From assembly GCF_000334155.1 (NCBI RefSeq), contig NZ_ANNK01000007.1, forward strand, positions 1-38,505: a stretch of 38,505 nt of DNA, read 5' to 3'. The notes under the pieces were generated by a model, which was given only the letters and a program-made list of their open reading frames with translations, was not told the DNA's origin and made no database searches. Below, in pieces: positions 17,009 through 25,663 of this stretch. Position numbers and translations under genes: made by a program. The DNA is from Halalkalibacterium ligniniphilum. Its GTDB lineage: Bacteria > Bacillota > Bacilli > Bacillales > Bacillaceae_D. Position 1 is the stretch's first letter; the number at the start of each line of letters is the position of its first letter.

Positions 17009-17916
17009 TGGCACAAATACCCATGTCTGTAGATCAGTCGGTAGAAAAAAAGGAAAAAAATCAATGGGTCCAATTATGGAAGAAGTTGATAAGAAATCCT
17101 GGCGCATTAATTGGCTTCATTCTTGTTAGCTTAACTGTATTTTGTGCGCTGTTTGCGCCTTTAATTGCTCCTTACGATCCTGGAGAAGCAAACTTAGGAG
17201 CGAGGCTGATGGCGCCAATTTGGGCTGATGAAACTGGTGAATCGACCTATATTTTAGGTGGCGATCAACTTGGGAGAGACTTATTAAGCCGTATTATTTA
17301 TGGTACGCAGGTTTCATTGATGGTGGGCATAATAAGTGTGTTACTCGCGATGGGAATTGGGGTTTTTCTAGGGCTTTTAGCTGGATACGCTGGAAAATGG
17401 GTAGATGATATCATTATGCGCATTGCAGATGTGCAACTGGCATTTCCATTTATTTTGTTTGCGATCATTATTATGGCAATATTTGGCGGGGGGCTTTGGA
17501 TGATGATTCTTGTCTTAGGCTTAACCAACTGGGTAGGATTTGCGCGCCTTATTCGCAGTGAGGTGTTGTCGATAAAAGAGATGGAGTTTATACATGCAGC
17601 AAAAGCAATCGGTAATCATCCAATCTCGATCGTTGTTAAACACATTATTCCCAATGTCGCATCATCCATCCTTGTTTTAAGTACGATGATGGTTGCGGAA
17701 TTTATTTTACTTGAAGCTGCACTAACGTTTCTAGGCTTAGGAATAGATCCAACCATACCATCTTGGGGAGGAATGTTGGCAGATAGTCGAAATTATATTA
17801 GTACAGCTTGGTGGACTGCGATTTTTCCAGGGGTGGCAATTATGTTGACTGTACTTGGATTTAACTTGCTTGGAGACTGGCTTCGTGATGAATTAGACCC
17901 AAATACACGACGTTAG
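17008..17916 (+). CDS. Peptide ABC transporter permease (DppC/OppC type)
   Basis: Second membrane subunit, 302 residues. A hydrophilic N-terminal tail of about 30 residues precedes the first membrane segment (GALIGFILVSLTVFCALFAPLIAPYDP), which is the OppC N-terminal domain. The permease domain holds the EAA loop FIHAAKAIGNHPISIVVKHIIPNV, then GLGIDPTIPSWGGMLADSR, and ends with NLLGDWLRDELDPNTRR; all are hallmarks of DppC/OppC. Overlaps the upstream permease gene by one base. The peptidase gene follows after 16 bases with its own GGGAGG site. Confidence 0.93.
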   Translation: MAQIPMSVDQSVEKKEKNQWVQLWKKLIRNPGALIGFILVSLTVFCALFAPLIAPYDPGEANLGARLMAPIWADETGESTYILGGDQLGRDLLSRIIYGTQVSLMVGIISVLLAMGIGVFLGLLAGYAGKWVDDIIMRIADVQLAFPFILFAIIIMAIFGGGLWMMILVLGLTNWVGFARLIRSEVLSIKEMEFIHAAKAIGNHPISIVVKHIIPNVASSILVLSTMMVAEFILLEAALTFLGLGIDPTIPSWGGMLADSRNYISTAWWTAIFPGVAIMLTVLGFNLLGDWLRDELDPNTRR

Positions 17917-17932
17917 AGGGGAGGGAGTACTT

Positions 17933-20900
17933 ATGGATCTCAGGGAAATCTGGACAACGAATGGCTGGTTATTAGATGAAAATGGTGATGGAGTACCGGA
18001 TGCTATTAACCTAGTTATTCAAACAGAGAATACTTATCCTTTAGGTCTGATTGATATTGGGGCACGACTTGGGTTAGAGACAACGGGTGCAAACTTTGAG
18101 CTTTTTCAGGGAGATGGAGAGCATGAGTCTGTAGGTTGGAGTTTGACAGTGAAAAAGTCGGAAAGGGAAGGACTCGTTCGCTGTTCCTATGTCAGTGAAA
18201 AATCCATTCAAATTGAGGGGAAGGACGATCGAGAACTAAATGTTTTATTACGTTTTTTAGCTGCTAAATGGCCTCACGAGCTCGCTTTTTCAAATGATGC
18301 AGTGATTACGGAAATCCAACTTGATAAAAAGGAGCGGAAGGTTTATTTATTTGGGATTGAGGGAGAAAAAGTTGATACGTTACCATGGCCTGATCAGGTA
18401 GATGAGGGTGAACTTGATCCGCTGGAACCCTCTGCTTTTAAGGGAATTTGTGACCTTTGGACAATGTCTGGTCTTTATCAAAATAATCGTGTAGATCTGA
18501 CAGGGAAAACCGATGTACTTTTCGTAGTCCAAGAGAAAATATCAAAAGATGTCGTATTTGAATGTGTAAAATTAGCAGCACGAATTGGGTTGTATTCAAC
18601 AGGCATCCGTTTTCCTCTGACATTTGACGAGCAAAGGATCCCGCGTTGTCCTGAACTGGTCATTGAAGTGAAAAAAACAGTGCAACAAAAAGGGAGTGTT
18701 ACGTGGTATTCGCAAAAATACTTTGAGCGCTCTTACCCCGTTCTATGTGTAACAGGTACTGAAAGAGTTTTGACAAACGCTCTTCACTATTTGACTAAAG
18801 CGACACCGGTGAACGAGGGCGGGGATTTCGGTGTGTGGGAAAAGTGGGCTGCTAACAAAGCTTCTTATAAAGAGGGAGAGCCACTCTTGCTAGAAAAACA
18901 GTGGGAAGACCGTGGTGAAAAGGTAAGGCTTATGAACTTTGTTCGTCAGGAAATTAACAAGCATAAAACGAGCAGGGAAGCAGCTGAAATCATTGTTTAC
19001 ATTTCTGAGCCATCGGAAATACGAAAGGAAATAGCCCTTGAAATTAATAAGATGCTTCAAGAGGCACGTATACCTGTGGAGCATGTGATTGTCCGTTCAG
19101 CATTTAAAACAGGATATTTGTGGATCGAGGAAGAAGTACTGCCAGAGTTAAAAGCTCAGAAAGATTTTGAGACAATTACTATAAGAATCTCAAAAGAAAG
19201 CAACTCTGATGGTCTTGAATTGAAAACGCGCTGGCTACAAGAGCTTTATCCGATTGATCGTTTGCTTGCTCAGCAGCTACCTGTCCACGAGGATCAGGTT
19301 ATTTTTGAGCTTGAAGACAATTTGGAAGATACGTATGTCATTGAAATAAAAAACAAGACTGGAACCATATTAAACACGTTTCGTCTCTCTGTGCCTACTA
19401 CAAGAATTCCTTACATAGATGGTCGCTCATTTGTTTATCCAACAACTGGACATTTTGAATGGAAAGCAGCAGGAAAGATTCTTTTCTCAACACACAATCC
19501 AACTGACAGGGAACGTTTTTGGATGTTTGTGCTCCAGGATGTTCTTCCAGCACTCGGAGAGGCAACAACGAAGGATATTAAAGAAGGACAAGGGATTACG
19601 AAGCCCCTTTTCCAATCGATTCGTTTTGATGTGGAGATGAGTGAAGAAGAGAGGAAGATCGGAATTGATGAAGAACGTATTTCGTCTTTAGAAGCACTGC
19701 ATGAAGATCTGTATTTCAACAGCTTAGATTATTTTGAGCATCTAGGGAAGGAACAGATTGGAAAAGGATGGAGTGCTCCAGGTGGTATTCATCCTTTTGT
19801 GAGGGCAGGTGCAGGAGTTACACCAAGGGCAAGGGTGACAGCTTACGGCTGGTCTCCAGGTGATCAGGTAGAGATCATTACACATGCGCTTTACTTTGAT
19901 GAGTTTGTTGGGCCACCAGTTGAAGCTTATATTGAACTAAAAAATAATCAAAATTCAAGATTTTTAAGCCTTGAGGCCGAACAGTGGTCAAAGAAACAAC
20001 GTTTTGAGTGGGAGGAAGAGGATATAAAGGAGCTTCTAGGCTTGCCTGGTGTTCGTATTTTGCGTGGAGGTGTGTCCTATCAAGGCAGAGACATTCCCGT
20101 TGTCGAGGTTTTTAAGCCTTCTTCATCGCAGTTTATCTCCCCACATGCCCTTTCTGTTTGGAAACCCACAGTGCTAATCGAAGCCGGTCATCATGCAAAT
20201 GAGGTTTCTAGTATGCCTGCAGTTAGAAGATTGGTCAAGAAGATACTTGAGGACTACCCTAACTGGCTTGATGCCTTTAACCTTATTGTCATTCCGTGTG
20301 CAAATCTTGATGGAAGGGCGCTGCACCGAGAGTTGGTGATCGATAATCCAGAATGGAAGCATCATGCAGCTCGTTATAATTACGTGGGACTTGAATATAC
20401 ACATGTTCGTTATACTAACACAGAATTTGGTGAGGCAGATGTAATGCCGATGCTTATTCATCGTTGGCTCCCTGACATTGTTATCGATGATCACGGAATT
20501 CCTGCTCACGAGTGGGTGCAGCCATTTGCAGGTTATAATAGCCCGCCACGCTTTCCGGTTTCTTATTGGATGCCTAATGCATTAATTTATGGGATTGCCC
20601 GTGAACTTGAGCGTGAGACATATCCTAAGCACGCCCAAGTTTTAGATGCAATTACTGAATCGATCGCTGAACAGCTGAACAGTGATAAAGAGATACGAGC
20701 ACGAAATGATGAGTGGAAAAAAAGATATAAAAAGTACGGGCATCATTGGCTCCCAGAAACGTTTCCTTTAGAGGAGACAGATGGAATGATTTTTTATCGA
20801 TGGAAAGCAAGAGTCTCAAGGGCTTCGACATCTTATATTGAACGTTATCCACAATGGTGTTCAGCGGATATTATATCAGAGGCAGCGGACGAAACGGTCT

Positions 20901-21052
20901 ATGGCAAGCCTTTAGAGCTTTGCATCCAAGCTCATTGTTCATTTAATCTAGGCGTGTTAGATCTTCTTAATAAAAATAGACAGTTTGTTAACAGAGAAAC
21001 AGACAATCAATTCCTCAGCTACCACCGGAAACGTCCCTTAACAATATCTTAG
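17933..21052 (+). CDS. Large M14-type zinc metallopeptidase
   Basis: Protein of 1039 residues without a signal peptide or membrane segment, so probably cytoplasmic. The C-terminal part (about 690-1000) is M14 carboxypeptidase-like: zinc ligands His754 and Glu757 in GHHANEVSS, then the NLDGR block, and a distal His854 (or less likely His859) in DIVIDDHGIPAHEW. The catalytic Glu near the end cannot be assigned with confidence. Residues 1-120 and about 168-290 look like two copies of one module: each has a LW/IW-T-x-G start, an A-R-hydrophobic-G-L-x-T-T/S-G block, a VKK strand and a final T/S-x-x-x-x-hydrophobic-G-T/K segment before a helix. The first copy carries DENGDGVPD, a calcium-loop-like motif. 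SLEALHEDLYF (near 590) joins the middle part to the catalytic domain. It follows the permease by 16 bases and precedes pcp. A role in trimming imported peptides is inference. Confidence 0.75.
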   Translation: MDLREIWTTNGWLLDENGDGVPDAINLVIQTENTYPLGLIDIGARLGLETTGANFELFQGDGEHESVGWSLTVKKSEREGLVRCSYVSEKSIQIEGKDDRELNVLLRFLAAKWPHELAFSNDAVITEIQLDKKERKVYLFGIEGEKVDTLPWPDQVDEGELDPLEPSAFKGICDLWTMSGLYQNNRVDLTGKTDVLFVVQEKISKDVVFECVKLAARIGLYSTGIRFPLTFDEQRIPRCPELVIEVKKTVQQKGSVTWYSQKYFERSYPVLCVTGTERVLTNALHYLTKATPVNEGGDFGVWEKWAANKASYKEGEPLLLEKQWEDRGEKVRLMNFVRQEINKHKTSREAAEIIVYISEPSEIRKEIALEINKMLQEARIPVEHVIVRSAFKTGYLWIEEEVLPELKAQKDFETITIRISKESNSDGLELKTRWLQELYPIDRLLAQQLPVHEDQVIFELEDNLEDTYVIEIKNKTGTILNTFRLSVPTTRIPYIDGRSFVYPTTGHFEWKAAGKILFSTHNPTDRERFWMFVLQDVLPALGEATTKDIKEGQGITKPLFQSIRFDVEMSEEERKIGIDEERISSLEALHEDLYFNSLDYFEHLGKEQIGKGWSAPGGIHPFVRAGAGVTPRARVTAYGWSPGDQVEIITHALYFDEFVGPPVEAYIELKNNQNSRFLSLEAEQWSKKQRFEWEEEDIKELLGLPGVRILRGGVSYQGRDIPVVEVFKPSSSQFISPHALSVWKPTVLIEAGHHANEVSSMPAVRRLVKKILEDYPNWLDAFNLIVIPCANLDGRALHRELVIDNPEWKHHAARYNYVGLEYTHVRYTNTEFGEADVMPMLIHRWLPDIVIDDHGIPAHEWVQPFAGYNSPPRFPVSYWMPNALIYGIARELERETYPKHAQVLDAITESIAEQLNSDKEIRARNDEWKKRYKKYGHHWLPETFPLEETDGMIFYRWKARVSRASTSYIERYPQWCSADIISEAADETVYGKPLELCIQAHCSFNLGVLDLLNKNRQFVNRETDNQFLSYHRKRPLTIS

Positions 21053-21064
21053 GAGGTTCTATTA

Positions 21065-21670
21065 ATGAAAACACTTCTTCTCACAGGGTTTGTCCCTTTT
21101 TTGGGTCATTCCGTTAATCCAACTCAGCGAGTTGCTGAAGAATTAGATGGCAAGGCAATTGGTGATTATCAAATCAAAAGTGCAATTTTGCCTGTTGAAT
21201 TTTCTAAATCAGCAGAGAGATTGATTAAACACTTTGAAGAAATTAAACCAGATGTTGTTATCTCATTAGGGCTTGCTGCTGGGCGGCATTTGATTACACC
21301 TGAGCGGATTGCAATCAATTGTCGAGATGGGGAGCCTGATAACCAAGGGGTGAAGCTTCAAGACCAATCGATTCGGTTGGATGGCCCAGATGGATACTTT
21401 TCCACATTGCCAATTAGGCGATTTGTAGACACTTTACAAAAAGAAGGACTTCCTGCTGATATTTCTAATACGGCTGGAACCTATCTGTGTAATAACGTAA
21501 TGTATAGCATGCTTGACTATATAAAAGAAAAAGAATTGAATACACGGGCTGGGTTTATTCATATCCCTGCCTCCTTCGAACTAACAGTAATAAACAACAA
21601 GCTGCCAGGTTGGTCTCATCATGACCTTGTCAAAGCTGTGAAAAAAATGATTGAAGTGTTAGATAAGTAG
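21065..21670 (+). CDS. pcp: Pyroglutamyl-peptidase I
   Basis: Cysteine peptidase (family C15, 201 residues) that removes an N-terminal pyroglutamate from peptides in the cytoplasm. The catalytic triad is visible: Glu80 in TPERIAIN, Cys142 in AGTYLCNNVMY and His166 in AGFIHIPAS. The N-terminal LLLTGFVPFLGHSVNP is the family signature, with F-V-P where G-F-x-P-F is usual. AGGAGG lies just before the ATG, 12 bases after the peptidase stop. As the last gene of the peptide-uptake operon, it points to substrates that carry or generate pyroglutamyl ends. No 5-oxoprolinase gene is present in the window to use the released pyroglutamate. Confidence 0.94.
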   Translation: MKTLLLTGFVPFLGHSVNPTQRVAEELDGKAIGDYQIKSAILPVEFSKSAERLIKHFEEIKPDVVISLGLAAGRHLITPERIAINCRDGEPDNQGVKLQDQSIRLDGPDGYFSTLPIRRFVDTLQKEGLPADISNTAGTYLCNNVMYSMLDYIKEKELNTRAGFIHIPASFELTVINNKLPGWSHHDLVKAVKKMIEVLDK

Positions 21671-21690
21671 TAGACAATTCTTATAAAGTA

Positions 21691-21735
21691 AAAAAGATCA
21701 AGCCCCTTTCATGACGTATTGGCAGGGGCTTGATC
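21691..21735 (-). terminator. Terminator shared by the exporter gene and pcp
   Basis: Perfect 12-bp stem (GATCAAGCCCCT / AGGGGCTTGATC) with a 16-base loop between two convergent gene ends. On the minus strand it is followed by TTTTT, so it chiefly serves the RND exporter; on the plus strand the stem has no T-run and would be weaker. Confidence 0.85.
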
Positions 21736-21741
21736 CAGTAT

Positions 21742-24700
21742 TTAAGATTTTTCGTTGTCTTTCTCATCTGGTTCTTCATCTTTTTCTTTTTGAGTTGATT
21801 CAGACTTTGACCGATCGACAATCCGCTCAAGCAGGTAAAGGATATCTTCTTTTGACAGATCCGAGCTCGCATCTGTTGATTGGCTAATCTGTTTTCTTTC
21901 TTGTCGGGCTTCGAGTTCCTTTTCTTCTGGTGAAGCCTGTTGGTCCTGTTCCAACCTTTGCTCTAACAAATAGGCTGGAATCAATTGACCGTCTGGTGTG
22001 AGATATTTTTTGTTCAATCTGCGGGTTTCTTTATCAAACAGGCTGTAGATAACCGGGATGACAAAGAGTGTTAGGAACGTGGCGCTGATTAATCCGCCAA
22101 TGACGACAATACCGATCGGGCGTTGCATCTCAGTTCCTTCACCAATTGCAAGTGCCATTGGAAGCACCCCTAAAATGGTCGTTAAAGCTGTCATGAGAAC
22201 AGGACGTGTCCGGTGTTTAACCGCTTCAATAATCGCATCATAAGTTGGTAAGCCAGCTTGTTTTTGTTGATTCATGTAATCGACTAATACAATGGCATTG
22301 TTGACGGCAATTCCTGCAAGGATGATGACACCAATGGCTGCCATGACACTAAAGCTTGTATTTGTCATTATCAATGAAAGGGACACACCAATCAAAATGA
22401 GCGGCAAGGAGAACATCACGACAAGCGGATAGCGGAATGATTCAAATTGTGCCGCCATGACAAGAAAGATAAACACAACGGCAAGGGTAAAAGCACCAAT
22501 TAAATCATTTGTAGCCGTATCAAGAGCATCCCTGTCACCTGTGTAGGCAAATGCGGTTGCTTCATCTAATCCAACATCATCAATCACCTCTTCTACAAGG
22601 GTTGAAATGCCCCCAAGGGAAATACTCGATACGTACGTGACTGTAAATTCAACGGCATCTACTTGTTCAACCCGGTTAATCGTCGCTGGACCTTCACCGC
22701 GCTCGATCTCAACAACCTCTCCAAGAGAGATATACTGACCTTCGTTGTTACGAATCGATAGATTTTCGACATTTTCTAGACTTTCTAGAACCTCTTTGTC
22801 ATAGCGAACGAAAATATCAAGCATTTGATTCTCAACATCCATCGTTGTAACGGTTTGTCCAAGTGTGACTTGATTGACAAATTGTGCAATTTGCCCAGGG
22901 GCTAAGCCATGTTCTCTCGCGGCTTCACGGTCAATTAAAAGCTGATATTCTGGTGATGCTTCATCAGTGCTGAGGGCAACATTCGTTACTTCTGATAGTT
23001 CTAGAAGCTCTTGCTCCACCTCATTGACTGTCTCTGTCAATCGCTCGGTATCCGGATCGCTTAAATAAAAGACAAGGGTGTTCGGCTCAGAACCTTGTAA
23101 CGAAAAAGGTGCCGCTTGAATGTCAGCTTCTTGGTCAGCTCGTTCAACCTCCCGTTTGATCGATTCAACAAATTCAACCGTTGAAATACTTCGTTCAGTT
23201 GACGGGACAAGGCTAACCTGGATTTGTGCTTCATGGCTGCCAGAGCCTCCGCCCATACCTGGCATGACACCACTCGAACCAATCACACTTAAATAGTTTT
23301 CAATCTCACTATAGTCGTTTAAAATTTCTTCGACTGCTTCAACGGTCTCAGCGGTGCGCTCAAGACTCGTTCCTTGCTCAAGGCTAATATCAACAGCAAA
23401 ATAGCCTTCATCCATATCGTCAAGGAAATTGACACCAACCGTTGTCATGCCATAAGCGCCGCCGACAAACAAGAGAACTGTGGTAACGAGGACGAGCGCT
23501 CTGTGGCGAAGTGACCAAGCTACCCCTTTTTCTACCCCGCGGATAAAGCGGGATTTTTGCCGTTTTTTCTCTACGTTTTCATCAAACGGTTTCAGCATAC
23601 GGCTTGCCATAAGAGGCACGATTGTAATGGCGACTAATAAGGAAGCAAATAAGCTTAAGGATACTGTTGTCGCAAATTGAATAAATAATTCACCGACGAT
23701 TCCTGATAAAAATAAGATCGGCACAAACACGACAATCGTTGTTAGCGTAGCGGCGGTAATCGCCCCCCGAACTTCTCGTGTTCCGTCTAAAGCGGCTTCC
23801 CGTGGTTTTTTCCCCATGGCTAGGTGACGATAAATGTTTTCGATTACGACAATGGAGTTGTCAACGAGCATCCCAATTCCTAAAGCCAAGCCACCTAAGC
23901 TTAAAATATTTAAGCTAATGCCAGTAAAGTAAAGAAACGCAAAGGTAACAATGACTGAGAAAGGAATGGCCACACCAATAATAAGTGGTGTTTTTAGGTT
24001 TCGTAAAAAGAGAAAGAGAACGGCCATCGCCATGGCTCCACCAGCAATTAGAGCAACAAGGACACTATCAACGGCTTGCTGTACAAAATCCCCCTCATCA
24101 AATAAATAAAGGATTTCCACGTCATCGTATTGACTCTCAGCAAGTAACTCATCGATTTTTTTCTGTACTTGAACGGAGACATCGACAGAGTTGGCCCCAT
24201 CTTCTCTCATAATACTTAGCTGAATGGCAGGGTCTTGGTTGGCTCTCGTAATCACGTCTTCATCTTCAGTTGAAATGGCAACCGTAGCGACATCAGCAAG
24301 AGTGACATTATCACCTGATTGAGGGTCTATAGTCAGTACTAAGTTTTCAAGCGTTTCTAAGGAATCAATCGTGCTAATGACACGAGTGGTGAGCGCAGTT
24401 GTTCCGTCGCTAATTGTTCCACCAGGTAATGAAACGTCGTTCGCCTCAATCAAGTCAAGGATGTCCTGCTGAGCAAGACCATATTGTTCAAGCTCATTCT
24501 GATCTAATGTTACTTGGACTTGTTCGGATAATCGCCCTGTTTCGGAAATGCTAGCGACACCTTCAATACGAGCGAGTTCTTGCTGCAAGTCATCTAGTTC
24601 TGCTTGAATATCTTGAATATCACCTGTAGAGGAGGTAGCAACAAGCTCAATAATTGGAAAGTTTGAAGGATCAAATTTGAGGAAATTTGGATCATTTGCA

Positions 24701-25053
24701 CCATCAGGTAACGATGTACGGCTAATGGTTGAGAGAATCTCATTCTCCACATCATCAATATTAGTGGTCCAGCCAAATTCAAGAAGGATGATGACATTGC
24801 CTTCCATCGTTTGCGAGGTGATCTTGCTTAAGCCAGAGGTTGTTGCGAGGTCTTCTTCAAGGGCTAGAGTGACCGTCTCGGCAACCTCTTCAGCGCTTGC
24901 CCCTGGGTAGGAGGCTGTAACTGCTCCGATAGGGGGACTGATGTCCGGGGTAAGCTGTAAAGGTAGATTGGTATAGGAAATAGCACCAAGCAACAAAAAG
25001 ATGATCATTCCTACAATCGTGAATATCGGTCGTCTAATTGAAAAATTGGTCAT
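21742..25053 (-). CDS. RND-family efflux transporter (SwrC-like)
   Basis: Proton-driven exporter of 1103 residues in the AcrB/HAE family, similar to B. subtilis SwrC (surfactin self-resistance). The N-terminal helix (SIRRPIFTIVGMIIFLLLGA) leads to the first extracytoplasmic loop (LPLQLTPDISPPIGAV, SYPGASAEEVAETVT). TM4 carries GMLVDNSIVVIENIYRH, with Asp398 at the proton-relay position. A second large loop spans about 530-830, and the last helices end near 1015. Residues 1020-1103 form a charged, Glu/Lys-rich tail likely to be helical and cytoplasmic. No periplasmic adaptor gene is present, as usual in Gram-positives. GAGGAG precedes the ATG. Transcribed from its own promoter behind the marR gene. 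The substrate is unknown; lipids, surfactants or drugs are plausible. Confidence 0.92.
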   Translation of the reverse strand: MTNFSIRRPIFTIVGMIIFLLLGAISYTNLPLQLTPDISPPIGAVTASYPGASAEEVAETVTLALEEDLATTSGLSKITSQTMEGNVIILLEFGWTTNIDDVENEILSTISRTSLPDGANDPNFLKFDPSNFPIIELVATSSTGDIQDIQAELDDLQQELARIEGVASISETGRLSEQVQVTLDQNELEQYGLAQQDILDLIEANDVSLPGGTISDGTTALTTRVISTIDSLETLENLVLTIDPQSGDNVTLADVATVAISTEDEDVITRANQDPAIQLSIMREDGANSVDVSVQVQKKIDELLAESQYDDVEILYLFDEGDFVQQAVDSVLVALIAGGAMAMAVLFLFLRNLKTPLIIGVAIPFSVIVTFAFLYFTGISLNILSLGGLALGIGMLVDNSIVVIENIYRHLAMGKKPREAALDGTREVRGAITAATLTTIVVFVPILFLSGIVGELFIQFATTVSLSLFASLLVAITIVPLMASRMLKPFDENVEKKRQKSRFIRGVEKGVAWSLRHRALVLVTTVLLFVGGAYGMTTVGVNFLDDMDEGYFAVDISLEQGTSLERTAETVEAVEEILNDYSEIENYLSVIGSSGVMPGMGGGSGSHEAQIQVSLVPSTERSISTVEFVESIKREVERADQEADIQAAPFSLQGSEPNTLVFYLSDPDTERLTETVNEVEQELLELSEVTNVALSTDEASPEYQLLIDREAAREHGLAPGQIAQFVNQVTLGQTVTTMDVENQMLDIFVRYDKEVLESLENVENLSIRNNEGQYISLGEVVEIERGEGPATINRVEQVDAVEFTVTYVSSISLGGISTLVEEVIDDVGLDEATAFAYTGDRDALDTATNDLIGAFTLAVVFIFLVMAAQFESFRYPLVVMFSLPLILIGVSLSLIMTNTSFSVMAAIGVIILAGIAVNNAIVLVDYMNQQKQAGLPTYDAIIEAVKHRTRPVLMTALTTILGVLPMALAIGEGTEMQRPIGIVVIGGLISATFLTLFVIPVIYSLFDKETRRLNKKYLTPDGQLIPAYLLEQRLEQDQQASPEEKELEARQERKQISQSTDASSDLSKEDILYLLERIVDRSKSESTQKEKDEEPDEKDNEKS

Positions 25054-25103
25054 TCAAGTCTTTCTCCTCTCTCCACGATCATATTTAGATTTTTAACTTT
25101 ATT

Positions 25104-25126
25104 AACAGTTTAAAAAATTAACTGTT
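25104..25126 (-). promoter_or_regulatory. Probable MarR operator
   Basis: Perfect inverted repeat AACAGTT-N9-AACTGTT, centred just downstream of the -10 box of the exporter promoter. A regulator bound here would block transcription start. Binding by the adjacent MarR protein is inference from position and symmetry. Confidence 0.7.
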
Positions 25127-25130
25127 TATC

Positions 25131-25159
25131 ATTTTAGTATCCTGTCGCTGCCATGTCAA
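25131..25159 (-). promoter_or_regulatory. Sigma-A promoter of the RND exporter gene
   Basis: On the minus strand: TTGACA, 17-base spacer, TAAAAT. Near-consensus, about 78 bases before the exporter start codon, with the operator-like inverted repeat immediately downstream. Confidence 0.8.
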
Positions 25160-25201
25160 ACATAATAATGGACGATTGTGAATGTTCAAAAAAAAGACAC
25201 A

Positions 25202-25663
25202 TTAGGCTTCATGGTTTCGATGTTCTTCACGAAATTCATGCATAATATCACGTAGCTGAACAAGGACATTTTTAACATGCTGGATGTCTTTCAAATCAAG
25301 CTTTGAAATGTAGCGGTTAAGCAGGGTTGTTTCGATTTCTTCGAGTCTTTGCTTTGTCTCAAGACCTCTTGGTCCAAGTTCAAGCTTCACCTCTCGCCGG
25401 TTATCCTCATTAATGGAACGTACGATAAATTGATGCTTCTCAAGAGCAGCAATGGACTGGCTTACTGCACTTTTTGTAATGCCGTAGTGTTCTGCAATTT
25501 CTGAGGCAGTAATTTTATTTCGGCGAATGATCAGATGGAGAATGCCGACCTGACGTTGGTTAAGAGGAAGTTCATCGATTTTCGTGAACTCGGGAGCGAC
25601 AAATTTTGAAATGTCTTCAACAATCCAGTGTAATTCTCGAAATAGGCTTCGGTACTCTTCCAT
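25202..25663 (-). CDS. MarR-family transcriptional regulator
   Basis: Protein of 153 residues with a central winged helix: ITASEIAEHYGITKSAVSQSIAALEKHQFI is the helix-turn-helix (about residues 52-81) and SINEDNRREVKLELGPRG the wing. The flanking helices at both ends would form the dimer interface. MarR proteins repress transport genes and release DNA when a ligand or oxidant binds; no cysteine is present, so ligand binding is likelier than thiol sensing. GGGAGG lies eight bases before the ATG. The exporter gene follows on the same strand behind its own promoter/operator. In B. subtilis the MarR-family gene ywhA is found in the same part of the map, but I cannot establish orthology. Confidence 0.9.
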   Translation of the reverse strand: MEEYRSLFRELHWIVEDISKFVAPEFTKIDELPLNQRQVGILHLIIRRNKITASEIAEHYGITKSAVSQSIAALEKHQFIVRSINEDNRREVKLELGPRGLETKQRLEEIETTLLNRYISKLDLKDIQHVKNVLVQLRDIMHEFREEHRNHEA

